Assembly: GCA_024636835.1 (NCBI GenBank)
Contig: JAGXGH010000141.1
Span: 1-37,732 of the forward strand
Direction of reading: 5' to 3'
Length of the DNA stretch: 37,732 bases
From: Verrucomicrobiales bacterium
GTDB lineage: Bacteria; Verrucomicrobiota; Verrucomicrobiia; Verrucomicrobiales; SLCJ01
Position 1 is the stretch's first letter, and each line of letters opens with the position of its first letter. Made by a program: the position numbers and the translations under genes. The notes below the pieces were generated by a model. It saw only the letters and a list, made by a program, of their open reading frames with translations, did no database searches and was not told where the DNA came from. Shown piece after piece: positions 9,204-17,940 of this stretch.

Positions 9204-9324
9204 ATGACTTTCCGCCGCTCTCAAGTGGCTCACGATCAACCCACTCAACGCCCACTTGTCAATCGCGTGCCGCGCAGCGGTTCTACGCGACGCGTCAGAT
9301 CAATACCAAGATTTGGTATGACAG
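9204..9324 (+). pseudogene. Relic of a permease 5' end, interrupted by a 64-bp insertion
   Basis: Bases 9204-9239 and 9298-9324 together match the first 56 bases of the second permease gene (10299-10354), including the encoded QVAHD segment and a 24-of-27 base match around ACCAAGATTTGG. Between them lie 64 extra bases bounded by GATCAA copies at 9234-9239 and 9298-9303. The insertion shifts the frame and a TGA follows at 9319. The working gene now starts further on, at 9346. This looks like the original 5' end of the first permease, left over from a tandem duplication and then broken. Confidence 0.55.
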
Positions 9325-9345
9325 TCCATCCGCCAATCGCGAACC

Positions 9346-10242
9346 ATGCGCACAGATTCTTCAGCACTCGTCTTACCGCCAGGGGTTCATCGCCTCTGGC
9401 TGGGAAAACGACGTCTGTTCTTTCTCGCACTCGCTGCGGTGACTGTCCTTTGTTTTTTCGCTCTGGACCTCAAATTCGGTGACCTCATTGTTCCTCCCGC
9501 TTACCTCAAAAACACCAAGGAGTTTTTTAGCGCCGCATTCTCACCAGCGTTAAACTACCAAGACGCCGCAGCAGCCGCGACCTCGGAGCACATCCTCACC
9601 AGAGCCGCCAGCGGAGCACTCACCATGATCCGCGTTGCCGCGGGAGCCCTCGCCCTCGCCTTACCCACCGGCCTCGCGCTCGCTTATCTCAGCTCGCGCA
9701 GTTGGTGGGAGAACTCTTCGCTACCAAAAAATCGTCGCATCCTTCTCACTTTCGTCTCGTCGGCGGCGCGCACCCTCGCGACTTTTCTGAGGTCGGTGCA
9801 CGAACTTCTTTGGGCCATTCTCTTTCTCGCCTCTCTCGGACTCACCGAGTTGACCGGAACCATTGCCATCGCCATCCCCTTCGCAGGAACCTTTGCCAAG
9901 GTCTTCGGCGAAATGTTCGACGAACAAGATCTCAGCACCGCAAACTATCTCGAAGAAGTTGGAGCCTCACCACTTGCCGCATTCACAGCGGGCATCTTCC
10001 CTCGTGCCTTCCCGGACCTTCTCTCCTACACCTTCTACCGCTTCGAATGCGCGCTCCGCTCGTCGGCTGTCATTGGGTTTTTCGGTGTGGAATCCCTCGG
10101 CCTCTATATCCGCCAGTCGACCGAAAACCTCTACTTCAACGAAACCTGGACCTACCTCTACACCCTCATCGCTCTACTCGTTCTCTTTGAAATCTGGAAC
10201 GTCAGAATCCGCGCACATCTACTCTCAGTAAGCGGGCGCTAA
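9346..10242 (+). CDS. PhnE-like ABC importer permease 1
   Basis: A 298-aa inner-membrane permease. A hydrophobic segment lies near residues 25-45 (FFLALAAVTVLCFFALDL), with further membrane helices across the protein. The cytoplasmic coupling motif is EEVGASPLAAFTAGIFPRAFP (about 205-225). The end, FFGVESLGLYIRQS...YFNETWTYLYTLIALLVL, is typical of PhnE. It pairs with the next permease, giving a heterodimeric channel. Its 5' end appears remodelled: a disrupted copy of the sister gene's start lies directly upstream. Confidence 0.87.
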   Translation: MRTDSSALVLPPGVHRLWLGKRRLFFLALAAVTVLCFFALDLKFGDLIVPPAYLKNTKEFFSAAFSPALNYQDAAAAATSEHILTRAASGALTMIRVAAGALALALPTGLALAYLSSRSWWENSSLPKNRRILLTFVSSAARTLATFLRSVHELLWAILFLASLGLTELTGTIAIAIPFAGTFAKVFGEMFDEQDLSTANYLEEVGASPLAAFTAGIFPRAFPDLLSYTFYRFECALRSSAVIGFFGVESLGLYIRQSTENLYFNETWTYLYTLIALLVLFEIWNVRIRAHLLSVSGR

Positions 10243-10298
10243 GCCACCACCATGAACCCAAACCACACGCTTGTGTCATACCACTTCCGAATAAAAAT

Positions 10299-11249
10299 AT
10301 GCCGATTCACCGCGCACAAGTAGCTCACGATCATTACCAAGATTTGGCATCACAGCTCGACACCCTCAGACAAGGGCGCCGACGCGACTACCTGCTTACC
10401 GGCAGCGTGATTGTCTTATTCATTCTTCTGCTTTGGTCGGGCTCCGCACTGCTCCCTGAAGTCACCCAACTCGGATCAGACGCAGCCGTCAAGAATACCA
10501 CGCGGTTCATCAACGAACTCACACCGCTCCCACTCCGCAAAACACCCACCATCTCGGTCTTTCTCGATTGGGCTGGCGGCCTGCTCGCAGAGAACGGATG
10601 GAAGGCGATGCTCGTCACCTTCGGAATTGCCACCCTCGGCATCTCTCTTGCTGGTGCCATCGCCACTCCTCTCTCCACCATTGCCGCGAGAAACATCGCC
10701 TCCACATCGCCAGCCGGTGTGCCGCTAGGTGCACGATCACCTTTCAATGCTCTCCTTTGGAAAACCTGTCGTTGGATCGCGCGCAGCGTTTTTATCCTCA
10801 CCCGCGCCATCCCAGAATACATCTATGCCTTTCTTCTACTCTCGATCTTCGGACCGAACCTCTGGCCGCTGATTTTAGCCCTCGCCATTCACAATATCGG
10901 CATCCTCGGACGACTCGGAACTGAGGTCATCGAGAACTTTCCGGACAACGCAGCCGCACCACTTCTCGCCACTGGCGGCACCCGTTCCCAAGTCATCATT
11001 TCAACCATCCTCCCGCAAAGCCTCAACCGTCTACTCGTCTATTTCTTCTACCGCTGGGAAACTTGTGTCAGAGAAGCGACCGTGCTCGGACTCGTCGGCA
11101 TCCCATCACTCGGACTCCTCATCGACCAAGCCCGCGCGCGTATGTTCTACGACGAAATGTTCTTCTATGTCATGCTTGGCGCGGCTCTGGTCTTGGCAGG
11201 CGATATCACCTCAAACTTCATCCGCGCAAAAATCCGCAACTCGGACTAA
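10299..11249 (+). CDS. PhnE-like ABC importer permease 2
   Basis: A 316-aa inner-membrane permease paralogous to the preceding gene. It has an N-terminal cytoplasmic helix (QVAHDHYQDLASQLDTL), a first membrane segment at about residues 32-50, a coupling loop ATGGTRSQVIISTILPQSLN and a C-terminal GLVGIPSLGLLIDQARARMFYDEM matching PhnE. The first 56 bases are duplicated in broken form ahead of the first permease, so the pair arose by tandem duplication. It completes the cluster of binding protein, ATPase and two permeases. Confidence 0.87.
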   Translation: MPIHRAQVAHDHYQDLASQLDTLRQGRRRDYLLTGSVIVLFILLLWSGSALLPEVTQLGSDAAVKNTTRFINELTPLPLRKTPTISVFLDWAGGLLAENGWKAMLVTFGIATLGISLAGAIATPLSTIAARNIASTSPAGVPLGARSPFNALLWKTCRWIARSVFILTRAIPEYIYAFLLLSIFGPNLWPLILALAIHNIGILGRLGTEVIENFPDNAAAPLLATGGTRSQVIISTILPQSLNRLLVYFFYRWETCVREATVLGLVGIPSLGLLIDQARARMFYDEMFFYVMLGAALVLAGDITSNFIRAKIRNSD

Positions 11250-11318
11250 GAAATCAACGCATTGAGCGAAACCTAAGTTCCGCAGGCGGGTTTATTCATC
11301 CACACACCCCGTGTTTCT

Positions 11319-12176
11319 ATGAAAACTTCAAGTCAGCTACTCTCTCTACTCCTCGGATTGACCGTTTACCTCACACCCTCGGCTCTAGCCGAACGGGATG
11401 ACAACCAAGCACCAAAGCGCCCTATGGAAGACTTCCGTCGGGGCGGCCCTGGCGGCCCGAATGGTCAACGTGGCGATCGAGGAAAAGGCCCAAGACCACA
11501 TCACGGTCCCAAACTCGACGGCCATTTAATGAAACGCATCCACAATGCCGCCGATAAGAATAATGACGGCATGCTCGATGCCGAGGAGAAGGAGGAGTTC
11601 GAACGCCTCGTCGGCGAAGCCAAGCGCCGCATGCACAAAGAGATCCTCGCCCGCTTCGATAAGGACGGTGATGGTAAGCTCAGCGAGGAAGAACGCACCA
11701 AAGCTCGCGCCGCAGGTCGCGAAAAAATAAACAAACTCCGCAAGGAGGCCATCAAACGTTTCGACAAAGATGGTGACGGAGAACTCAATGAAGAAGAACG
11801 CAAGGAGGCCCGTGAGGCCGTGCGTCAACGCATGATGGACCGTGCCAAAAAGTTTGACACCAATGGCGATGGAAAACTCGACGACGATGAACGCGCCACA
11901 GCTCGTGAAGCCATGGCTAAAGAACGTGGACCCAATGCACAGCCCCCGCGCCGTGGACGTGGACCTGACAATAAAACTCGCCCAAATAGGCCAGATAAGC
12001 CATCGCAACCAGATACAGCACCACAGCACGACAATCCCCCACGCCAAGAAGGCGGACCGAATCGCGAAGAAATGCGTAAACGTTTCGACACCAACCAGGA
12101 CGGCAAACTCGACGATTCAGAGCGCCAGTCGATGCGCGAAATCCTTCGCAAAAAGCGTGCAAAAAACGCGGAGTAA
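11319..12176 (+). CDS. Secreted EF-hand calcium-binding protein
   Basis: A 285-aa exported protein with a signal peptide (residues 1-24, ending SALA). Five canonical 12-residue EF-hand loops are visible: 79-90 (DKNNDGMLDAEE), 114-125 (DKDGDGKLSEEE), 149-160 (DKDGDGELNEEE), 180-191 (DTNGDGKLDDDE) and 257-268 (DTNQDGKLDDSE). All keep acidic residues at loop positions 1, 3, 5 and 12. The fourth and fifth are split by a Pro/Arg/Asn-rich linker (about 203-245), and a Gly/Arg-rich stretch precedes the first. It probably binds Ca2+ in the periplasm or outside the cell. Its partner and role are unknown. It is separated from the importer genes and ends at a bidirectional terminator. Confidence 0.85.
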   Translation: MKTSSQLLSLLLGLTVYLTPSALAERDDNQAPKRPMEDFRRGGPGGPNGQRGDRGKGPRPHHGPKLDGHLMKRIHNAADKNNDGMLDAEEKEEFERLVGEAKRRMHKEILARFDKDGDGKLSEEERTKARAAGREKINKLRKEAIKRFDKDGDGELNEEERKEAREAVRQRMMDRAKKFDTNGDGKLDDDERATAREAMAKERGPNAQPPRRGRGPDNKTRPNRPDKPSQPDTAPQHDNPPRQEGGPNREEMRKRFDTNQDGKLDDSERQSMREILRKKRAKNAE

Positions 12177-12180
12177 TCCA

Positions 12181-12218
12181 CGCCAATGGTGGCGTGTAGC
12201 CTTCTAGGCTAATGCCTA
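12181..12218. terminator. Bidirectional terminator between convergent genes
   Basis: Overlapping hairpins lie between two converging genes: CGCCA/TGGCG (12181-12194), TAGCCT/AGGCTA with a 3-base loop (12197-12211), and the alternative TAGGC/GCCTA (12205-12218), which includes the stop codon of the IF-1 gene. There is no long T-run, so strength is uncertain. Confidence 0.5.
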
Positions 12219-12638
12219 GCGCAAACGGAACACGATGCGCGCCTTCGATGTATCGTAGGGCGACATCTCCATCTTCACACGGTCGCCAGCAACCAAGCGG
12301 ATGAAACGCTTACGCATCTTTCCGGAAATGTGAGCAAGCACCTCGCGCTCGTTGTCGAGCTTCACCTTGAACATCGTGCCAGCAAGAACCTGTGCGATCG
12401 TTCCCTCGATCTCCACATACTTTCCATCCTGCGACATACGCGGCCCTTGGGGCTCGTTAGGGCGACCACGATGGCCGCCTGGACGATTACCTCTCGGACG
12501 TCCGCCTCCTGGGCGACGACCTCCGCGTTTCTTTGATGGACCGTTTGCAGCGATAGTATTCTCCTTGTTAATTTCTGCGCGATGACTGGCAGTTTGCACA
12601 GCCATCCGACATTCAGAAGAATCACTTCTTTTCGTCAT
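12216..12638 (-). CDS. infA: Translation initiation factor IF-1 with a basic N-terminal extension
   Basis: The last 70 residues (YVEIEGTIAQVLAGTMFKV ... LAHISGKMRKRFIRLVAGDRVKMEMSPYD ... ARIVFRLR) are a full IF-1 OB fold, which binds the ribosomal A site during initiation. Standard IF-1 is about 72 aa. Here the frame extends to about 140 aa, with a Gly/Arg/Pro-rich segment (about residues 36-68) before the domain. The start is unclear. ATG 12638 and ATG 12605 lack good ribosome binding sites, and the ATG at residue 68 would remove the extension. A strong AAGGAG (12566-12561) stands 6 bases before an in-frame AUC at 12554, which would give a 112-aa protein. It is divergent from asnS. Confidence 0.9.
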   Translation of the reverse strand: MTKRSDSSECRMAVQTASHRAEINKENTIAANGPSKKRGGRRPGGGRPRGNRPGGHRGRPNEPQGPRMSQDGKYVEIEGTIAQVLAGTMFKVKLDNEREVLAHISGKMRKRFIRLVAGDRVKMEMSPYDTSKARIVFRLR

Positions 12639-12728
12639 TTCGCAACTACTAATTATTCACATTAGCAAGGCTTGCATCACTCTGCATCCTCACTGTAATT
12701 GAAGTCGTAGCCTTTCATTTTTGAACTC

Positions 12729-14087
12729 ATGCGTATCAAGGACTTCCTTCACTCAGCAACCGCCCTCAACAATATTTCCGTCAAAGGATGGGTTCGCACC
12801 AAACGAGATTCCAAAAAATTCTCGTTCCTTGAAATCAACGACGGTAGCTCCCTCAAGGGCATCCAAGTCGTCGTCGACGAATCCGTTCCAGGATACGATC
12901 AACTCCCAGCCACCAGCACCGGAGCAAGTGTGAACATCACCGGAAAACTCGTCGAATCTCCAGGCCAAGGACAGCAGTGGGAAGTGCATGCCACCGAGTT
13001 TCAACTCCTAGGCACCTGCCCTGACGACTACCCGCTTCAGAAAAAAGGACACTCACCGGAATTCCTCCGCAGCATCGCCCACCTCCGCCCTCGCACCAAT
13101 CTCTTCGGAGCCGCGTTCCGCCTCCGCTCACGCATCTCGTATGCCGTCCACCGCTTTTTCCAAGAGCAGGATTTCGTCCACGTCCACACCCCCATCATCA
13201 CGGCGAGCGACTGCGAAGGTGCCGGCGAACTCTTCCGCGTCACCACCCTGCATGGCGACATCGACAAACAATCCGCCGAGAAAGACTTTTTCGCCAAAAA
13301 GACATTCCTCACCGTCTCAGGCCAGCTCGAAGCCGAAACTTTCGCCTGCGGACTCGGCAACGTTTACACCTTCGGCCCCACCTTCCGCGCCGAGAATTCC
13401 AACACCACCCGCCACGCCGCAGAGTTCTGGATGATCGAACCTGAAATGGCGTTCACCGACCTACAAGGCGACATCGACATGGCGGAAAAATTCGTCCAAG
13501 CCATGGTTCGCGCCGCACTCGACGAATGCGGCGAAGACCTCGCCTTCTTTAATCAGTTCGTCGACAAAGGTCTCCTCCAACGCCTCGAAGCCGTCGCCAA
13601 CGCACCCTTCGAACGCATGAGCTACGAAGATGCCGTCAACGCGCTCAAGAATTCCGGCAAGACCTTCGATCACCCCGTCGAGTTCGGCGTGAATTTGCAG
13701 TCCGAGCACGAGCGCTATCTTACCGAGGAACTGCTGAAATGCCCGGTCACCGTCTTCAACTATCCGAAGGAAATTAAACCCTTCTACATGCGCCTCAACG
13801 ATGACAACCGCACCGTCACCGCCATGGATCTCCTCGTTCCGGGCATCGGTGAACTCATCGGCGGCAGCCAACGAGAAGAGCGCCTCGACGTCCTCATCGG
13901 CAACATGAAAAAGCACGATCTTAATCTCGCCGACTACAGCTGGTATTCCGACCTACGAAAATACGGCACCGTCGAGCATGCAGGATTCGGCCTCGGCTTC
14001 GAGCGACTTCTCATGTTCCTCAGCGGCATCCAAAACATCCGCGACGTCATCCCCTTCGCCCGCACCCCCGGCCACGCCGAATTTTAA
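12729..14087 (+). CDS. asnS: Asparaginyl-tRNA synthetase
   Basis: A 452-aa class IIb synthetase that charges tRNA-Asn with asparagine in the cytoplasm. The N-terminal anticodon-binding OB fold is at about residues 15-100 (VKGWVRTKRDSKKFSFLEINDGS). The catalytic core has motif 1 around 145-160, motif 2 at 219-239 (FRAENSNTTRHAAEFWMIEPEM) and motif 3 at about 419-433 (GFGLGFERLLMFLSG). The segment HAAEFWMIEPEMAF and the ending RDVIPFARTPGHAEF distinguish AsnRS from AspRS. The length matches the family. It has its own promoter region shared with the divergent IF-1 gene. Confidence 0.96.
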   Translation: MRIKDFLHSATALNNISVKGWVRTKRDSKKFSFLEINDGSSLKGIQVVVDESVPGYDQLPATSTGASVNITGKLVESPGQGQQWEVHATEFQLLGTCPDDYPLQKKGHSPEFLRSIAHLRPRTNLFGAAFRLRSRISYAVHRFFQEQDFVHVHTPIITASDCEGAGELFRVTTLHGDIDKQSAEKDFFAKKTFLTVSGQLEAETFACGLGNVYTFGPTFRAENSNTTRHAAEFWMIEPEMAFTDLQGDIDMAEKFVQAMVRAALDECGEDLAFFNQFVDKGLLQRLEAVANAPFERMSYEDAVNALKNSGKTFDHPVEFGVNLQSEHERYLTEELLKCPVTVFNYPKEIKPFYMRLNDDNRTVTAMDLLVPGIGELIGGSQREERLDVLIGNMKKHDLNLADYSWYSDLRKYGTVEHAGFGLGFERLLMFLSGIQNIRDVIPFARTPGHAEF

Positions 14088-14251
14088 AGGTATCAGGTAT
14101 CAGGGAGCGTCACAGCAGGGAATGTAGGTTAGACGTGTCGGCTAACACCCCACCCCCGGCGCAGCCGCACTTCATCCTTTCTAAGTAGAAGGTAGAAAGA
14201 ATAGAGTAGTAAGGGCTAGCAGTGTGGTATTTTGCACGTGATGTTATTCAC

Positions 14252-15253
14252 ATGAACAAGATATCCACCATTCTGCTGTCTGTCGCATTGGTGACAAGCG
14301 GCACCTGCCATGCAGACGAGCCAGTGAAGACCCAGGACCCATGGATGGGGTGGCACCGACCTGTGGACGCAAATGCATTTATCACCACCAAAGGCAACAA
14401 CCACGACTCCATCCTGTTCGTCGAACCAGAGCTCGAATACCCTTATCACCTGATCATCAGCCATACACCCGCGGCTGCTCACTTGTGGCGTGCAAAGAAA
14501 TTCTCGTGGAACAGTCAGGATTGGAAACTCGTGACCGATCAATACAAGATCGGTAATCACTACGAGTACGATGACGGTGTGAAGGTGGACGGAACCTATT
14601 ACATCTACGAAGAAGGTAAGGTCTATACGTTTACCGGCCCGTTGGCAGAGGCGAGCGGCCAATGGAAACAAGCGGGAACATTTCCTCACAAACAGTGCGA
14701 CGACATTGGAATCTATTACGAGGACGGCGTCTTCCACATGTTCGGCGAGCACGGCAACTTCCCCCACGGCCCCGATGGCACCAGCTTGGCACATTTCACC
14801 TCCACCACCGGACTGGGCGACTGGAAACTGGTCAATGCAAAAGCCGTCGATCCGAATCCCGAGGGAGGACATACCTATGGCGTGGGCGATGCCACCATCG
14901 CGAAAATCGGCGATTTTTACTATCTGTTCTGCGATCGCGAATCCAAAGGCAGCCCCTACAAAGTCATCGGATGGAAATCAAAAGATCTCAATCAGCCTTT
15001 TGAATACCTGGGTATCGCCATTTCACCGCGATCCGATGAAGTCGATGACTGGGATAATCACAGAATTCAAGATGCGGACATCGTTTTCATTCCCGAACTG
15101 GGGCGCTACGTGATGACCTGCAATATGATGGACACCGACGGCAACCCAGGCGGAAATTCCGTGGGAATGAAGGGCAAAGGCACCCGTGTCATCGGCACGT
15201 TTTACTCTGATAAGACACTCGAAGCCAAGGATCACCCAGCGTCCGGAAAGTAA
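14252..15253 (+). CDS. Secreted five-bladed beta-propeller glycoside hydrolase-like protein
   Basis: A 333-aa exported protein with a signal peptide (MNKISTILLSVALVTSGTCHA). Repeated blade-like motifs such as YEYDDGVKVDGTYYIYEE, DDIGIYYEDGVFHMFGEHG, VGDATIAKIGDFYYLFCDRES and QDADIVFIPELGRYVMTCN resemble the five-bladed propeller of clans GH-F/GH-J (GH43, GH32, GH117 and relatives). Asp/Glu residues at blade starts could be catalytic. The exact family and substrate cannot be set from sequence inspection alone. The frame is open from 14222, but ATG 14252 starts the signal peptide. The stop is followed by an interspersed repeat. It probably acts on a polysaccharide outside the cytoplasm. Confidence 0.68.
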   Translation: MNKISTILLSVALVTSGTCHADEPVKTQDPWMGWHRPVDANAFITTKGNNHDSILFVEPELEYPYHLIISHTPAAAHLWRAKKFSWNSQDWKLVTDQYKIGNHYEYDDGVKVDGTYYIYEEGKVYTFTGPLAEASGQWKQAGTFPHKQCDDIGIYYEDGVFHMFGEHGNFPHGPDGTSLAHFTSTTGLGDWKLVNAKAVDPNPEGGHTYGVGDATIAKIGDFYYLFCDRESKGSPYKVIGWKSKDLNQPFEYLGIAISPRSDEVDDWDNHRIQDADIVFIPELGRYVMTCNMMDTDGNPGGNSVGMKGKGTRVIGTFYSDKTLEAKDHPASGK

Positions 15254-15269
15254 GCGGGCATGCTAAGCG

Positions 15270-15315
15270 ACAGTGGCTTCCAGCCGCCAAGCCAAACACA
15301 CACATCAGGCGGAAA
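15270..15315 (+). repeat. Interspersed repeat element, copy 2 (partial)
   Basis: Bases 15270-15300 match the copy at 17968-18000 in their right three quarters (GTGGCTTCCAGCCGCCAAGC, then CAAACAC) but lack the left TGGCGG arm. CCGCC here could instead pair with the GGCGG at about 15308, which is followed by AAAAAG. It sits directly after a gene, like copy 3. Confidence 0.6.
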
Positions 15316-15453
15316 AAGCTCACTGCCGGAATTTGTGTCCATTCCGAACAAGCAACTGATGTTTCACCCCAACTTGTAGCGATCGCAGAGAAATCGATTA
15401 CTATTAAATCCCAACCTTGAGAAGCCATGTGTTTACGTCTTAATTAAAAACCT

Positions 15454-17940
15454 ATGAATGTCCCCCGAATACTTCCATTCCAAGCTGCTGTATTAGCGGT
15501 TCTTTTCCTTTTCCTTGGCACCTTGATGACCCCGACCGGACTCAATGCCAAGGTTCCCGATTTCACCAAGGGAGAAAAATTGGATCCCAACCACAAGAAG
15601 AAAAAGATCCAGGATCGCACCATGGGACCCACCGGCCTGTGGGGCCAGGTCTACTCACAAGAGATGAAAAAGGGCGCGAGCCGTGACGCCCGCCAATGGC
15701 TAGTCACCAAGGTCGAAGCCGGAAGTCCTGCGGACGGCAAGATTCAGATCGGTGATGTGGTGGTCGGCACTTCGGGTAACAATTTCGATAGCGACGCGCG
15801 TAAACTCCTCGCCGCGGCCATCCAGCAAGCCGAACAAACCAACGGCAATCTGTCCCTGAAAATCTGGCGCGAAGGAAAGACCTTCGATCAGTCCATCAAA
15901 CTCAAAGTGATGGGTGCCTTCGATGAGAGCGCTCCATTCAATTGCGCCTACACCGATGGAGTCATCAATCAGATGGTCGACCGCGCGCTCGACATCAAGC
16001 TTCCTCCGGAAGAGCGCACGAAAGATGAGAACTACCCCTTCATGCCGTCCATGTCCGCTCTAGGCATGTTGGCCACAGGCGACGAAAGGCTCTTACCGAA
16101 GGTTCGGGCATATGCACATCATTTATGCATCGATGAAAAAACCGGAGAACCGATTACCTTTGAGGTCTCCAGCCAAGGAAAGCGAGTGTGGCGCACCTCC
16201 TACCAACTCATCTTCCTGGCGGAATACTACATGGCCACAGGCGATGAATTTGTCCTTCCCGCCATCCGGACCCTCGGTATAGGAGCCGCCAAAGGGCAGA
16301 GCGGCGTGGGCAGTTATGGACACCGTTTTTCCAGCCGTAAGCCGGATGGTAGCTACCACGGACCTCTCGAGGGCTATGGCGCAATCAACAATGCCGGACT
16401 CTCCATGCTGACGGGGATTACCCTCGCCTCCAAATGCGGCGTCGAAGATCCCGAAATCACCGCGGCCATCGCCCGGGGCAAGCGGTTCTTCGATTTCTTT
16501 GTCGAACATGGCGGCATCCCTTACGGCGACCACTGGGCGGGAATCGATTATTTTGAAAACAACGGGACCTCCGGCCTGTCCGCGATCGCCTACGAGAGCA
16601 TGGGCGATGCCCGCGGCCAGCGTTTCTTCTCGGCGATGGCAGTGGCAGCCTCACCCACCGGTCGTGAAGAAGGCCACCAGGGATGCTATTGGTCCTATCT
16701 GTGGAGCAATCTCGGGGCAGCCCGCTCGGGCAAGGAAGGGCGCGATGCCTCCTTTCTGGAAACCCTTTACCTTCACATTCTGGAACGCGGCTGGGACGGT
16801 CAGGTCATCGACCAGAGCGACATCGGCCCCACCAAGTATAGCGGAGGACGCGGCGAAGTCACCGGCGAGCGGTTGCTGATGATGTCACTTGGCCGGAAGC
16901 TCCTCCACTTTACTGGCAAAGACATGCAGGTGGAGCGTCCTCTCGAAGGTCAGGCCCTCGACGATGCCCTTCTGGCAGGTCGGTTGATTTATAACCCCGA
17001 ACTGCGCAAAACACTTCCCGAGGAAACCATCTTTCGACTCCTGCGCCACGAACTGCCGGCTGCACGCCTCACCGCCGCCAAGATGATCCAGGAACGTGGA
17101 TTAGACCGGGTCGACCGGCTGATTGAAATGATCAACGACTCCGACCGCTACGCGCGCTATGGAGCCTGCAACGGCCTCGCTCTTGCGGGGAGGAATTCAG
17201 AAAAAGCGGTGGATGCCATCCTCGAAAGAATCGTGCGGGATGATGACATCCTCTTCCGCTTCTTTGCCGTGGACGCTTTGTCCTCAGGAAAAGGCAAAGA
17301 GTTTGGTCTTCACGGGGCGGCCGGTAAAGCCGTGCCAGTGCTGCTCAAACTCGCTTCCGAGCAGGTTCCCAACGATCCGAGGGGGCATCTCTGCTGGCAA
17401 ATTGCCGAGGCCCTGATTTATCATAAAAGTGACCTCTTCAAGAGCTATCAGGTAAAAAGTGCTGAGGACGAAAAATTGCTCGTGAAAAGCGTCGAGCAGT
17501 TCCTACTCAACGAGAATGGCCGGGCACGATCTTCCGTGCCACTCAAGGATCTGACGGCGGATCAGCTCAATTCCCTGTGGGAAGGCATTTACCAGGCAAC
17601 CCGCAATAACGCGCCTAGCGGCATCATGTTTTCCAAAGGAGTGCGCACCAATGGAATGATCGTCATGGCCCAGCATCGCATCAAGGAAGGGCTGGATCTC
17701 ATGCTCGAGCTCTCCAAGACAAGGATCGAACTCACGGAAGAGAACAAGTGGACACCCTGGTTTGCTGATACCATGTTCGCCGTCCTTCCGCTCTACGGTC
17801 GGGACGCCCTGCCCGTCATTGAGATCATCGAACAATGGCCGGTTTTGGAAGGACGCGGCAAAAACCTCGCAGAACAACTTCCCGAGCTAAAAAAAGAACT
17901 CCAAAACGCTCCGAAATACGATCTCGTCAGCTTCAAATAG
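15454..17940 (+). CDS. Secreted PDZ / alpha-toroid / HEAT-repeat protein (DUF6288-like)
   Basis: An 828-aa exported protein with a signal peptide (about residues 1-32, hydrophobic core VLAVLFLFLGTLM). A PDZ-like domain (about 55-150) contains TGLWGQVY, VTKVEAGSPADGKIQIGDVVVG and LSLKIWREG. A helical toroid region follows (about 165-500: MPSMSALGMLATGDE, RTSYQLIFLAEYYMATGDEFV, EGYGAINNAGLSMLTGITLA, GTSGLSAIAYESMGDARG). The C-terminal third has HEAT-like repeats (about 540-640: EMINDSDRYARYGACNGLALAG). This plan matches, from memory, large uncharacterised planctomycete/verrucomicrobial proteins (DUF6288). Function unknown. The high content of GC-rich codons makes it look different from neighbours such as the lower-GC pilus genes. 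Confidence 0.75.
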   Translation: MNVPRILPFQAAVLAVLFLFLGTLMTPTGLNAKVPDFTKGEKLDPNHKKKKIQDRTMGPTGLWGQVYSQEMKKGASRDARQWLVTKVEAGSPADGKIQIGDVVVGTSGNNFDSDARKLLAAAIQQAEQTNGNLSLKIWREGKTFDQSIKLKVMGAFDESAPFNCAYTDGVINQMVDRALDIKLPPEERTKDENYPFMPSMSALGMLATGDERLLPKVRAYAHHLCIDEKTGEPITFEVSSQGKRVWRTSYQLIFLAEYYMATGDEFVLPAIRTLGIGAAKGQSGVGSYGHRFSSRKPDGSYHGPLEGYGAINNAGLSMLTGITLASKCGVEDPEITAAIARGKRFFDFFVEHGGIPYGDHWAGIDYFENNGTSGLSAIAYESMGDARGQRFFSAMAVAASPTGREEGHQGCYWSYLWSNLGAARSGKEGRDASFLETLYLHILERGWDGQVIDQSDIGPTKYSGGRGEVTGERLLMMSLGRKLLHFTGKDMQVERPLEGQALDDALLAGRLIYNPELRKTLPEETIFRLLRHELPAARLTAAKMIQERGLDRVDRLIEMINDSDRYARYGACNGLALAGRNSEKAVDAILERIVRDDDILFRFFAVDALSSGKGKEFGLHGAAGKAVPVLLKLASEQVPNDPRGHLCWQIAEALIYHKSDLFKSYQVKSAEDEKLLVKSVEQFLLNENGRARSSVPLKDLTADQLNSLWEGIYQATRNNAPSGIMFSKGVRTNGMIVMAQHRIKEGLDLMLELSKTRIELTEENKWTPWFADTMFAVLPLYGRDALPVIEIIEQWPVLEGRGKNLAEQLPELKKELQNAPKYDLVSFK

